NCBI RefSeq assembly: GCF_042681745.1
Contig: NZ_JBHUGF010000010.1
Span: 620,001-684,000, forward strand
DNA length: 64,000 nt
Direction: 5' to 3'
From: Saccharibacillus nicotianae
GTDB lineage: Bacteria > Bacillota > Bacilli > Paenibacillales > Paenibacillaceae
The notes under the pieces were generated by a model. It was not told where the DNA came from, did not search any database, and saw only the letters and a program-made list of their open reading frames with translations. Positions 17,836-26,929 of this stretch are shown here, one piece after another. Made by a program: the position numbers and the translations under genes. Positions within the stretch are counted from its first letter, which is position 1; each line of letters begins with the position of its first letter.

Positions 17836-18082
17836 AAAAGAAAAAGAGTTAAACTTCGAAGAAGCAATGGATCGTCTGGAAGAAATCGTCTCCGAACTGG
17901 AAAATGGAGATGTTCCGCTGGAAAAAGCGATCGATCTTTTTCAACAAGGAATGAAGTTATCTCAAGTCTGCGGTTCAAAATTAGAGCAAGTAGAACGCAA
18001 AATCGAAATGATCGTAGAGGAAGATGGCGAACTGCGCAAAAAGCCGTTTGATGCCTCAGAAAGCGGTGGCGGTATTGACTAA
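17822..18082 (+). CDS. xseB: Exodeoxyribonuclease VII small subunit
   Basis: 86 residues with the XseB helical core (LNFEEAMDRLEEIVSELENGDVPLEKAIDLFQQG). It coats the XseA coiled-coil. It overlaps the end of xseA and uses AAGGAGGCGGCAACC as its site. The C-terminal tail after about residue 72 is glycine-rich and overlaps the start of ispA. Confidence 0.95.
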   Translation: MAKAEKEKELNFEEAMDRLEEIVSELENGDVPLEKAIDLFQQGMKLSQVCGSKLEQVERKIEMIVEEDGELRKKPFDASESGGGID

Positions 18083-18977
18083 TCGTCCAGATCTACAAAC
18101 ATATATTCAAGAGATTGCTACTTATGTAGGCGATCAATTGAAATTGGTATTACCGATTGAGTGGAGTGTACCGGTCAATCTGCAAGAATCGATGCAATAT
18201 TCATTGATGGCAGGTGGCAAAAGATTACGTCCACTGTTAGTGCTTGCAGCAGCAGAAGCGTTAGGTGGAAGTCGTGAAGCGGCTTTGCCTGTAGCATGTG
18301 CAGTCGAAATGGTGCATACGTATTCACTGGTTCATGATGATCTACCTGCAATGGACAATGATGATTATCGTCGTGGTAAATTGACGAATCATAAAGTATA
18401 CGGAGAAGCGATGGCAATTCTAGCGGGTGATGCGCTGTTAACGCAAGCCTTTTATACAGTCACCGAAGCAGCCAAAGTCGGTGTGCCTGCTGAAGCAGTA
18501 TTAGCAATTGTTAGCGATATGTCTGAATATGCAGGACCTCGCGGAATGGTTGGCGGTCAGGTAGCTGATATGGAAGGCGAACAAGGCATGACTGAAATTG
18601 CTCAACTGGAATATATTCATTTGCACAAAACAGCCGATCTATTTATGTTTTCTTTGACTGCTGGCGCACGTACTGCTGGTGCAACTGAAGAGCAATTGGA
18701 TGCGTTGCGTCGCTTCGGTTCTGACCTCGGTCTAGCCTTTCAGATTCAGGATGATATTCTGGATGTGATTGGAGACGAGGCATTACTGGGTAAAAAGACA
18801 CAAAGCGATATTAAAGCTGAAAAAGTGACGTATCCTTTCTTTATAGGACTCGAAGCTTCACAAGCTGAAGTGGAACGCTTAACAGAAAGTGCCAAGAAAG
18901 CCCTAGCAGAAGCTAATCTGGCAGATTCTCAACGATTAACCGAAATTGCTGATTATCTGGTAAAAAGGGACCATTAA
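18075..18977 (+). CDS. ispA: Geranyl/farnesyl diphosphate synthase
   Basis: About 300 residues, a short-chain trans-prenyltransferase. GGKRLRP, the first aspartate-rich motif DDLPAMDND, the substrate motif GGQVADM and the second motif DDILDVIGDE are all present. It makes the C10/C15 precursor of quinones and undecaprenol. The start is uncertain: a TTG at 18075 overlapping the xseB stop gives a length like B. subtilis IspA. An ATG at 18051 is an alternative. The one at 18024 would add residues not seen in the family. Confidence 0.93.
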   Translation: MTNRPDLQTYIQEIATYVGDQLKLVLPIEWSVPVNLQESMQYSLMAGGKRLRPLLVLAAAEALGGSREAALPVACAVEMVHTYSLVHDDLPAMDNDDYRRGKLTNHKVYGEAMAILAGDALLTQAFYTVTEAAKVGVPAEAVLAIVSDMSEYAGPRGMVGGQVADMEGEQGMTEIAQLEYIHLHKTADLFMFSLTAGARTAGATEEQLDALRRFGSDLGLAFQIQDDILDVIGDEALLGKKTQSDIKAEKVTYPFFIGLEASQAEVERLTESAKKALAEANLADSQRLTEIADYLVKRDH

Positions 18978-19195
18978 TCGTAAGGAATGATCATTTTTGT
19001 TCGTCTATACGTATATATAAGATAGACATTCATTATTCAGATACATCCATGTATACATTTTCGAAAAAAATGGAATGTTGTGATATAGTGAATAATAATA
19101 TAAAAGATAGATGAAAAGTTAGGCAAAGGAAACATTATAATTTTAAAACCAATTGGATGTCGATAAGCATTCAACAAGGAAAGCGGGGAAATGGT

Positions 19196-21100
19196 GTGCT
19201 GCTTCCACAGATTCATCAACCAAGTGATCTTAAAGATCTAACAACGGAACAATTAGCCGATTTAGCAGGTGAGATTCGCCAATTTCTGATCGAAAAATTG
19301 TCAGCAACTGGCGGACACCTTGCTTCTAATCTGGGTGTAGTGGAGCTCACCCTGGCACTTCATTATTTGTATGATAGTCCAAAAGACAAAATGATTTTTG
19401 ATGTTGGACATCAAGCGTACGTGCACAAAGTATTGACAGGACGAATGGATCGTTTTGATACATTGCGTAAGTACAAAGGATTGTGCGGATTTGTAAAACG
19501 GAATGAAAGTGAACATGACGTATGGGAAGCTGGACATAGCAGTACTTCTTTATCTGCGGCTATGGGTATGGCACTTGCACGTGATTTCAAAAAAGAAGAT
19601 AACAAAGTTATCGCTATTATTGGTGATGGTGCGTTAACAGGCGGTATGGCATTTGAAGCATTGAACCATATTGGTCATGAGCAACGCAAATTGACAGTAA
19701 TCTTAAATGATAACGAAATGTCGATTGCTCCAAATGTAGGCGCAATGCACAAATATCTGGGTAAAATTCGCTCGGATAAAAATTATTTGCGTGCTAAAGA
19801 TGAAATGGAATCACTGATCAAAAAGATTCCAGCAATCGGCGATAAAATTGCCAAAACGGCTGAAAAGCTTAAAGATACGCTGAAATACGCTATGGTATCT
19901 GGCGTATTGTTCGAAGAATTAGGATTTACTTATCTAGGGCCTGTCGATGGTCATGATATTCCTAAATTGTTGGAAACGTTGCAACAAGCGGATAATGTAG
20001 AAGGCCCTGTATTAATCCATGTAGTAACGATCAAAGGTAAAGGATACCTACCAGCAGAAGCGGATTCTTACAAATGGCATGGGATTACACCATACAAAAT
20101 TGAATCCGGTCAAGTGCTCAAAGCAGCAGGCGGTCATCCAATGTATACAGAAGTATTCGGTCAGACATTGATCGAACTTGCAGAGCAAGATGAGCGTATT
20201 GTGGCAGTCACACCGGCGATGCCTGGTGGGTCAGGATTGTTCCCATTTGCAGCTCGTTTCCCTGATCGTATGATTGATGTAGGGATTGCAGAGCAACACG
20301 CAGCAACAATGTGTGCGGCGCTTGCAATGGAAGGCATGAAACCTGTATATGCGGTGTATTCTACATTTATGCAACGTGCGTATGATCAGATTGTACATGA
20401 TATTTGCCGTCATAATGCCAATGTTATGTTTGCAATTGATCGTGCTGGCTTTGTCGGTGCAGATGGAGAGACACACCAAGGGGTCTACGATATCGCCTTT
20501 ATGCGTCATATTCCGAATATTGTAATTATGATGCCAAAGGATGAAAATGAACTTCGTCATATGATGAAAACAGCTCTGGATTACAATGAAGGGCCTATCG
20601 CTTACCGTTATCCACGAATCAACGGATTAGGGGTACCTTTGGATCAAGTATTAACAGCTATTCCGATCGGACAATGGGAAACCGTACGTGAAGGTGAAGG
20701 TTACGCGATTCTAGGTTCTGGCCCGATGGTTCAGCTTGGACTGGAAGTAGCGGACGAACTGAAACGCGATGGTATGAACGTGTCAGTAGTGAATGCACGC
20801 TTTATGAAACCATTAGATGAGCAATTGTTGCTTGATCTAGCGGCAAAAGGTACACGCATGCTTGTAGTAGAAGAAGCTTCGCAAGCAGGTAGTATGGGTA
20901 GTGCTGTGCTTGAGTTCTATGCTTCAAAAGGATTGCACGATGTGGCTGTAGGCATCATGGGTGTACCTGATGAATTTATCGAACATGGCAGTATTAAAGA
21001 CCAACAACGTGAAGCAGGATTAACTACTGAAAATATCGCTACAGCTCTTAAAGCGCTTGCACCAGGCGAAGCGATTACATTTCACAAAAACTCAGTCTAA
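19196..21100 (+). CDS. dxs: 1-deoxy-D-xylulose-5-phosphate synthase
   Basis: 634 residues, a thiamine-diphosphate enzyme that starts the MEP isoprenoid pathway. It has the GGHLASNLGVVELT histidine motif, the TPP loop GDGALTGGMAFEALN, the pyrimidine-domain YAVYSTFMQRAYDQ and the C-terminal transketolase fold. I prefer the GTG at 19196 (preceded by AAGGAAAGCGGGGA), because VLLPQIHQPSDL aligns with the family N-terminus. The ATG at 19157 has no ribosome site. It belongs with ispA just upstream. Confidence 0.95.
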   Translation: MLLPQIHQPSDLKDLTTEQLADLAGEIRQFLIEKLSATGGHLASNLGVVELTLALHYLYDSPKDKMIFDVGHQAYVHKVLTGRMDRFDTLRKYKGLCGFVKRNESEHDVWEAGHSSTSLSAAMGMALARDFKKEDNKVIAIIGDGALTGGMAFEALNHIGHEQRKLTVILNDNEMSIAPNVGAMHKYLGKIRSDKNYLRAKDEMESLIKKIPAIGDKIAKTAEKLKDTLKYAMVSGVLFEELGFTYLGPVDGHDIPKLLETLQQADNVEGPVLIHVVTIKGKGYLPAEADSYKWHGITPYKIESGQVLKAAGGHPMYTEVFGQTLIELAEQDERIVAVTPAMPGGSGLFPFAARFPDRMIDVGIAEQHAATMCAALAMEGMKPVYAVYSTFMQRAYDQIVHDICRHNANVMFAIDRAGFVGADGETHQGVYDIAFMRHIPNIVIMMPKDENELRHMMKTALDYNEGPIAYRYPRINGLGVPLDQVLTAIPIGQWETVREGEGYAILGSGPMVQLGLEVADELKRDGMNVSVVNARFMKPLDEQLLLDLAAKGTRMLVVEEASQAGSMGSAVLEFYASKGLHDVAVGIMGVPDEFIEHGSIKDQQREAGLTTENIATALKALAPGEAITFHKNSV

Positions 21101-21206
21101 CATTTCTATAAATACACCATAAGATCAACAGAAGCGAAGCGGAGAGTATTGTGTCCGCTTCGTTTCATGTTGTTATCTCATTTGGCAAGCTAGGAGATAT
21201 CCAATC

Positions 21207-22064
21207 ATGGCAAGTGATAAAGAACGAATCGACGTCTTACTCGTCGAACAAGGCTACTATGAGAGTCGTGAAAAAGCCAAAGCAGCAATTATGGCTGGAT
21301 TGGTCTACGCAGGCACAGAGCGTCTGGAGAAGCCAGGTATGAAGATAGCTCGTGATACCGATCTAAATGTTAAAGGTTCTGTTCATCCGTATGTGAGTCG
21401 TGGCGGATTGAAGCTGGAGAAAGCACTCAAACATTTTGAAATCCCGATGACAGGAAGAACAATGCTAGATATTGGTTCTTCTACCGGAGGATTTACCGAT
21501 TGTGCACTACAACATGGAGCAGAATATGTGTATGCGATCGATGTTGGTTACAATCAATTGGATTGGTCGCTTCGCAATCATCCACAAGTACAGGTGATGG
21601 AGCGGACGAATTTCCGTTACATGACACCCGATCAACTGGAAGGCCCACGACCTAATTTTGCAAGTATCGATGTATCTTTTATCTCATTACGATTGATGTT
21701 GCCACCGCTCAAAGACCTGCTGGATCGTCCTGCTGATATTGCAGCACTGATTAAGCCTCAATTTGAAGCCGGTCGTGACAAAGTAGGCAAAACAGGCGTC
21801 GTGCGTGATCCTAAGATTCATGAAGAAGTACTGTTGCATGTGCTTACGTTTGCAAGAGAAATCGGATATGTACTAAAAGGTGTCACTTTCTCACCAATTA
21901 CAGGTGGAGAAGGTAATATTGAATTTCTAGCTCACTGGTATCTACCTTCCGGCGAAGGAGACGATACTATCGAGCAATTAGATGTTATCGATATTCCTCT
22001 GCTTGCTTCTCAGACAGCGCTTGAAGCCGCTCATACATTCCGCGGTGGTTCAGCCAAAAAGTAA
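21207..22064 (+). CDS. tlyA: TlyA-family S4-domain rRNA 2'-O-methyltransferase
   Basis: 285 residues (B. subtilis YqxC). An N-terminal S4 RNA-binding domain (RIDVLLVEQGYYESREKAK, residues about 6-66) precedes a Rossmann methyltransferase domain with LDIGSSTGGFTDCALQ, IDVSFISLR and LIKPQFEAG. It is expected to 2'-O-methylate ribosomal RNA. ATG after CTAGGAGATATCCAATC. The order dxs-tlyA-argR-recN is conserved in Bacillales. Confidence 0.92.
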   Translation: MASDKERIDVLLVEQGYYESREKAKAAIMAGLVYAGTERLEKPGMKIARDTDLNVKGSVHPYVSRGGLKLEKALKHFEIPMTGRTMLDIGSSTGGFTDCALQHGAEYVYAIDVGYNQLDWSLRNHPQVQVMERTNFRYMTPDQLEGPRPNFASIDVSFISLRLMLPPLKDLLDRPADIAALIKPQFEAGRDKVGKTGVVRDPKIHEEVLLHVLTFAREIGYVLKGVTFSPITGGEGNIEFLAHWYLPSGEGDDTIEQLDVIDIPLLASQTALEAAHTFRGGSAKK

Positions 22065-22106
22065 AAATAATAAACATAGATCAATATTGATCTAAGCACA
22101 ACAAAG

Positions 22107-22146
22107 ACCTGATGTTCGGTGTATGTTACTGAGCTCAGGTTTTTTT
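22107..22146 (+). terminator. Rho-independent terminator after tlyA
   Basis: ACCTGA and TCAGGT pair around a 22-base loop and are followed by seven T residues. Confidence 0.65.
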
Positions 22147-22196
22147 GTTCGCATCTATAGATTCAACTGGAAGAAAAAACTAATTCCAAAAGACTA

Positions 22197-22240
22197 TTGA
22201 TTTACGAACAGGTATTCCTATATAATGAGAACGAACGTTC
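22197..22240 (+). promoter_or_regulatory. Promoter with LexA-like box upstream of argR-recN
   Basis: TTGATT at 22197-22202, an 18-base spacer and TATAAT at 22221-22226 form a sigma-A promoter. GAAC-GAAC-GTTC at 22229-22240, right after the -10, fits the Gram-positive SOS core GAAC-N4-GTTC, though the outer bases deviate. The remaining leader up to argR is nearly 300 bases and carries no gene that I can see. Repression by LexA is inference. Confidence 0.5.
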
Positions 22241-22532
22241 CGACTATAGCGCTTAGCACTACCAGTGTAGCCTATATGCTTCATAGCGAATCAAGCTTAT
22301 CGATATCGCTGAGGCTTGGACCTTCTCGTTCTGGATGTTACAATAGGATAATCTGTTCGGCTAATGATCAATGATCCTCATATCTACAGTATTTTCCATT
22401 CACAAAAAGGAATCTACGTATATGTTCACGAATAAAGATGTGAGCATGTTCTGTGTATACTATATCAATATACAGAGATAGAGATAGCGGAAGGTTAACA
22501 CTATAGAGAGCACATCACAAACGGAGGTCTTT

Positions 22533-22982
22533 ATGAAGGGACAACGACATATCAAAATACGGGAGATTATCACCCATCAAGATATCGAAACTCAAGACGA
22601 TTTAGTTGAAGCATTGCGTAATGCAGGCTTTCAAGTGACACAAGCAACCGTATCGCGGGATATTAAAGAATTATTACTAATCAAAATTCCAACGGATGAC
22701 GGAAGGTATAAATATTCATTACCAACGGATCAACGTTATAACCCGGTGCAGAAGTTAAAGCGTGCATTGGTGGACAATTTCTTGCAAGTAGATTTTACAA
22801 CTAATCTGGTGGTTATGAAGTTCTTACCAGGTACAGCGAATTCAATCGCAGCGCTGATCGATAATATGGAATGGCCTCAGATCATGGGAACTATTTCAGG
22901 AGACGATACGCTACTGATTATTTGCCGTCAACCGGAAGACAGCCAACAGGTCATTGATCAAATTATGAGCTTTATCTCGTAA
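22533..22982 (+). CDS. argR: Arginine repressor ArgR/AhrC
   Basis: 149 residues. The N-terminal winged helix (HIKIREIITHQDIETQDDLVEALRNAGFQVTQATVSRDIKEL) is followed by the C-terminal hexamerisation and arginine-binding domain with the GTANSIAALID and GTISGDDTLLIIC motifs. It represses arginine biosynthesis and activates catabolism. The ATG follows ACGGAGGTCTTT. It sits between tlyA and recN as in B. subtilis. Confidence 0.97.
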   Translation: MKGQRHIKIREIITHQDIETQDDLVEALRNAGFQVTQATVSRDIKELLLIKIPTDDGRYKYSLPTDQRYNPVQKLKRALVDNFLQVDFTTNLVVMKFLPGTANSIAALIDNMEWPQIMGTISGDDTLLIICRQPEDSQQVIDQIMSFIS

Positions 22983-23116
22983 TCATCAATAAGGTTGTAA
23001 TTGATACGTTAATGTTCGGCTCGGCACACAAGCGGTCAGCCTAACAGCATGAGCTTGATCCATATCGGTCTAAAAGCGTTGCTCTATAGTCTTTTATACG
23101 AAGAGGAGTGAGGCTC

Positions 23117-24856
23117 ATGCTAGTTATGCTGAGCATTAAAAACCTGGCTGTTGTTGAAGAAATCGACGTTTATTTTCATAAAGGATTCCATGTACTGAGC
23201 GGTGAGACAGGTGCAGGTAAATCAATTATTATTGATGCACTCGGTCTGATTGCAGGTAGTCGAGGTTCAGCGGAATTGGTACGTTACGGAAATGATAAAG
23301 CTGAGATGGAAGCGTTATTCGAGCTACGTGGAGATCACCCGGTATGGGATACGATGTCACGACTTGGCATTCAGGGAACCGCAGAAGAACATCTGGTCAT
23401 TCGTCGTGAAGTCACAGCGAGTGGTAAGAGTACTGCGCGTATTAATGGACAGTTAGTGAATCTGACAATGTTGCGTGAGATTGGTGAGCAACTGGTCAAT
23501 ATTCATGGACAGCATGAGCATCAATCGTTGATGAAGCCAGAACGTCATCTGAGCTTACTCGATACCTTCGGATTTGCAGACATTAATCCTGTCAAAATTC
23601 AATATCAACAACAATATACAGACTATGCCAAAGTAGAACGTGAATTACGCGATCTACAAGAAACCAGTCAAAAAACGTATCAGATGCTTGATCTTTATCG
23701 CTTCCAGCTTGAAGAGATTTCTTCAGCAGGACTAGAGATTGGTGAAGATGAACTATTGCAAGATGAGCGTCTACGTCTTTCTCATAGTGAGAAAATGATG
23801 GAAGCTATCGTAGGTGGATATCATGCGATCAATGGAGACGGCGGTATGGGCTCTGTAACGATTGCTATTTCTCAACTGGAAGATGTAACACGTTACGATT
23901 CCAAAGCATTAGACCCGATTCTAGAGCAGTTACAATCGGCTTTTTACCAGTTAGAAGATGCAGCTTATCAATTGCGTAGCTATCGCGAAAATATCGAATT
24001 TAATCCAGGTCGTCTGGAAGAAGTAGAGACTCGTCTAAATCAAATCTCTGGTCTACGTCGTAAGTATGGAGATAATGTAGAAGAAATTCTAACCTATTAT
24101 GAGAAAATTCAACATGAGACAGATCTGCTTGAAAATAAAGACGAACGTCTGGCTGAAATGACAGAACGTCGTGATCGATTGCGTGATAAGTTACTTCAGA
24201 CTGGTGAAAAACTAAGCAAGATTCGTCGTAAAGCCGCAGATGAACTTGCCAGTCAAGTTGAAGCAGAACTTAAACATTTACAAATGGAACGTACTTCACT
24301 ACGCGTCAATATGGATTATATGGATGATCCGAATGGGCCAGAGTGGAATGGACGTCATATTCGAATTACCCGTCAAGGGATCGATAATGCAGAATTCTTA
24401 ATCTCTCCTAACCCGGGCGAGCCTTTACGACCACTGGGTAAGATTGCTTCCGGTGGTGAGCTGTCTCGTATTATGCTAGCACTGAAAAGTATCTTTGCTC
24501 GTCACGATCAAGTTCCTGTACTGGTATTCGATGAAGTGGATACAGGGGTTAGTGGACGTGCTGCACAGTCCATTGCAGAGAAATTGTTCAAATTATCTGC
24601 CGATTGTCAGGTATTCTCGATTACTCACTTACCGCAAGTTGCTTGCATGGCAGACCATCAATATCTGATCGAGAAGAACATTATTGGAGATCGTACAGCG
24701 ACTCGTGTCACTTCGCTACATGAAGATGGACGGGTCGGTGAACTTGCTCGTATGCTAGGTGGAGTAGAGATTACCGAGAAAACAAATCATCATGCTCATG
24801 AAATGTTGAAGCTGGCAGAAGCACGCAAAGACAGTTCTACGTATGCAGTACACTAA
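23117..24856 (+). CDS. recN: DNA repair protein RecN
   Basis: 579 residues, an SMC-like ATPase acting early in double-strand break repair. Walker A is GETGAGKSIIIDAL, the signature is GKIASGGELSRIMLALK and Walker B is VLVFDEVDTGVSG. Two coiled-coil arms lie between about 150 and 360. The ATG at 23117 has GAGGAGTGAGGCTC upstream; a GTG at 23108 lies inside that site. In Bacillales spoIVB follows; here a terminator and then spo0A do. Confidence 0.96.
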   Translation: MLVMLSIKNLAVVEEIDVYFHKGFHVLSGETGAGKSIIIDALGLIAGSRGSAELVRYGNDKAEMEALFELRGDHPVWDTMSRLGIQGTAEEHLVIRREVTASGKSTARINGQLVNLTMLREIGEQLVNIHGQHEHQSLMKPERHLSLLDTFGFADINPVKIQYQQQYTDYAKVERELRDLQETSQKTYQMLDLYRFQLEEISSAGLEIGEDELLQDERLRLSHSEKMMEAIVGGYHAINGDGGMGSVTIAISQLEDVTRYDSKALDPILEQLQSAFYQLEDAAYQLRSYRENIEFNPGRLEEVETRLNQISGLRRKYGDNVEEILTYYEKIQHETDLLENKDERLAEMTERRDRLRDKLLQTGEKLSKIRRKAADELASQVEAELKHLQMERTSLRVNMDYMDDPNGPEWNGRHIRITRQGIDNAEFLISPNPGEPLRPLGKIASGGELSRIMLALKSIFARHDQVPVLVFDEVDTGVSGRAAQSIAEKLFKLSADCQVFSITHLPQVACMADHQYLIEKNIIGDRTATRVTSLHEDGRVGELARMLGGVEITEKTNHHAHEMLKLAEARKDSSTYAVH

Positions 24857-24882
24857 GGAATTGTATAAAGGATGCTCAAGTG

Positions 24883-24911
24883 AAAAGGAAGAGCTTAACG
24901 CTCTTCCTTTT
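24883..24911 (+). terminator. Rho-independent terminator after recN
   Basis: AAAAGGAAGAGC pairs perfectly with GCTCTTCCTTTT around a five-base loop. Confidence 0.9.
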
Positions 24912-25184
24912 GTGTTATACATATAGATACGGCACAGTTATCAACCAAGTTAGTAAATATGGAAAAATAATCCGCTTTTTTACATTCGACAGCAGGAATA
25001 CCCATGTTGATGTCGAAAAGTATAATAAAGAGTCCAAAACAGTCAAATTGCTGTAGCGACTTGATAATCAATATGAGTAAAGTTCAAATATAATTGCCTA
25101 TCATTCCGTAACAGCCTAATGATGTAAGAGTCTAACGAACCGCTATATCATAGTTAAAGAAAACTCATAAGGAGGAATTATAAC
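24912..25184 (+). promoter_or_regulatory. spo0A control region with inverted 0A boxes
   Basis: The recN-spo0A gap (about 330 bases) contains no spoIVB. It holds TTCGACA at 24985-24991 and TGTCGAA at 25011-25017, two perfect Spo0A boxes facing each other 26 bases apart. A TATAAT follows at 25021-25026 without a good -35, as expected for an activator-dependent start. AGGAAT at 24993-24998 could be part of a sigma-H -35. This suggests that Spo0A autoregulation has been kept. Confidence 0.6.
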
Positions 25185-26018
25185 GTGTCAGATATCAAAG
25201 TATTATTAGCGGACGATAATCGTGAATTTACCAATATGCTTGCTGAATATATTTCTAATCAAGAAGATATGGAAGTAGCAGGTATAGCATTTAATGGGGA
25301 AGAAGTATTGCAGATGATCGATCAATTACCAGATCTTCCAGATGTGTTGATCTTAGACATCATTATGCCACACCTCGATGGACTGGGTGTACTGGAACGC
25401 TTGCGAGATATGAATCTATCTCCAGCACCGAAGATCATTATGCTAACCGCATTCGGTCAAGAAAATATTACACAACGTGCAGTACAACTGGGTGCGTCTT
25501 ACTATATCCTCAAGCCATTCGATATGGAAGTACTGGTCAGTCGTGTACGTCAATTGGTAGGATCACCGATTACCAATAGCGGTGGCAATATGCAACCAGG
25601 CAATAGCAGCAACAGCATGGGTAACAAAGTAAATAATGGTCTACCGCCTGTAACAAGAGGTAAAAATCTGGATGCCAATATTACAGCAATTATCCACGAG
25701 ATCGGCGTTCCTGCACATATTAAAGGCTACCAATACTTACGCGAAGCGATCACGATGGTCTACAACAATATCGAGATTCTAGGCTCGATCACCAAAACGT
25801 TGTATCCTGCGATTGCAGACAAGTTCAAAACCACCCCTTCCCGCGTAGAACGTGCCATCCGCCATGCGATCGAAGTGGCTTGGACAAGAGGGAATATTGA
25901 TAGTATCAGTCATTTGTTTGGCTATACGATTAATATTAGTAAGAGCAAACCTACTAACTCGGAGTTCATCGCGATGGTAGCAGATAAACTTAGAATTGAG
26001 CATAAGGTTCCGAATTAA
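25185..26018 (+). CDS. spo0A: Sporulation/stationary-phase response regulator Spo0A
   Basis: 277 residues. The receiver domain (1-122) has Asp10-Asp11, phospho-acceptor Asp58 (VLILDIIMP) and the conserved ILKPFD lysine. A Ser/Asn/Gly-rich hinge (about 126-150) leads to the Spo0A DNA-binding domain with the recognition helix TPSRVERAIRHAIEVAW and the sigma-A contact region. It looks fully intact. The GTG start follows AAGGAGGAATTATAAC. The neighbouring spoIVB and other sporulation genes of this region are missing, so Spo0A may control non-sporulation functions here. Confidence 0.96.
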   Translation: MSDIKVLLADDNREFTNMLAEYISNQEDMEVAGIAFNGEEVLQMIDQLPDLPDVLILDIIMPHLDGLGVLERLRDMNLSPAPKIIMLTAFGQENITQRAVQLGASYYILKPFDMEVLVSRVRQLVGSPITNSGGNMQPGNSSNSMGNKVNNGLPPVTRGKNLDANITAIIHEIGVPAHIKGYQYLREAITMVYNNIEILGSITKTLYPAIADKFKTTPSRVERAIRHAIEVAWTRGNIDSISHLFGYTINISKSKPTNSEFIAMVADKLRIEHKVPN

Positions 26019-26049
26019 ATATCTATAATATACTAATGAAACAGATTAA

Positions 26050-26101
26050 AAAAATAGCACTTATTTCTAAGGAACAGTATCTTAGAAATAAGTGCTATTT
26101 T
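26050..26101 (+). terminator. Rho-independent terminator after spo0A
   Basis: A near-perfect 21-base stem (AAAATAGCACTT... against ...AAGTGCTATTTT) with a nine-base loop. It is probably bidirectional. Confidence 0.88.
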
Positions 26102-26122
26102 AGTATTCAAACTATGATTATA

Positions 26123-26153
26123 TTGAAAAAATGATATCATATATGATATCATT
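26123..26153 (+). promoter_or_regulatory. hicAB promoter with 24-base palindromic operator
   Basis: A perfect palindrome spans 26130-26153 (half AATGATATCATA). It is built from two TGATATCA sites whose centres are 12 bases apart. TTGAAA at 26123-26128 would be the -35 box, so the palindrome covers the spacer and -10 zone. This is the expected place for autorepression by the HicB antitoxin. Confidence 0.65.
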
Positions 26154-26177
26154 ACTTGAAAGGAGGAGTTGTTATTT

Positions 26178-26399
26178 ATGCCGTCTGTTGACAAAATAAT
26201 AGATAAAATGAGAAATCAACCAAGAGGTGTATCATATAGTGAAGCAGCAAAAGTTTTAATCTATTTTGGTTATGAACTAAAACGTAAAAGAGGTTCTCAC
26301 AGGATATATGGAGATTCTGATGGAAATGTATTTGTTCTAAAAGAAGAAGATCCTTTAAAAATTTCATACATAAAAGAAATGCTAGACCGATTATTATGA
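26178..26399 (+). CDS. hicA: HicA-family mRNA interferase toxin
   Basis: 73 residues of the dsRBD-like HicA fold. SYSEAAKVLIYFGYELKRKRGSHRIY contains the catalytic-type histidine in GSHRIY. HicA toxins cleave mRNA when freed from HicB. The ATG at 26178 follows AAAGGAGGAG. hicB starts 41 bases downstream, the usual toxin-then-antitoxin order. It lies directly behind spo0A next to other accessory genes. Confidence 0.88.
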   Translation: MPSVDKIIDKMRNQPRGVSYSEAAKVLIYFGYELKRKRGSHRIYGDSDGNVFVLKEEDPLKISYIKEMLDRLL

Positions 26400-26439
26400 A
26401 TTTAAATCTATAGATATTAAATGAAAGGAGTGAACAGGA

Positions 26440-26832
26440 ATGAGTAAAAATATAGAATATTATATGAATCTTCCGTACACTATCGAAATTACTAAAAGAA
26501 ATGACGGGGATGGTATCTATTATTTTGCCAGAATTGAAGAGCTTTCTGGTTGTCATACCGATGCGCCTACCATTGCAGAAGCAATCGCTGAATTGGAAGA
26601 AATACAGCGTGATTATTTAGAAATCAAATTAGAATCTGGTGCAGAAATCATAGAACCAAACGAAGATTTGCCATCAGGACAAATACCTTTACGTATGCCT
26701 AAAACAATGCATAAGCAATTGCTTAATGCTGCTAAAAAAGAAGGCGTATCCGCTAATCAATTTGCTGTTGTCCATTTAGCTCAAGCTTTAGGATTACCAA
26801 GCAATTTCAATGGAGAAAAGTTGAAATTATAG
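26440..26832 (+). CDS. hicB: HicB-family antitoxin
   Basis: 130 residues. An N-terminal degenerate RNase H-like HicB domain (YYFARIEELSGCHTDAPTIAEAIAELEE) is followed by a C-terminal ribbon-helix-helix-like DNA-binding segment (PLRMPKTMHKQLLNAAKKEGVSANQFAVVHLAQAL). It neutralises HicA and should bind the palindrome upstream of hicA. The start follows GAAAGGAGTGAACAGGA. Confidence 0.9.
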   Translation: MSKNIEYYMNLPYTIEITKRNDGDGIYYFARIEELSGCHTDAPTIAEAIAELEEIQRDYLEIKLESGAEIIEPNEDLPSGQIPLRMPKTMHKQLLNAAKKEGVSANQFAVVHLAQALGLPSNFNGEKLKL

Positions 26833-26841
26833 TAGTAAAAT

Positions 26842-26875
26842 AAAGACCAATACTAATCATAGTATTGGTCTTTTT
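26842..26875. terminator. Terminator between hicB and the Xre array
   Basis: AAAGACCAATACT pairs with AGTATTGGTCTTTTT around a short loop. It lies between convergent units. Confidence 0.85.
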
Positions 26876-26929
26876 ATTTATATATAGTTTATGGGGAAAA
26901 GTTGCGTATATGACGCTTACTCCATTCTT

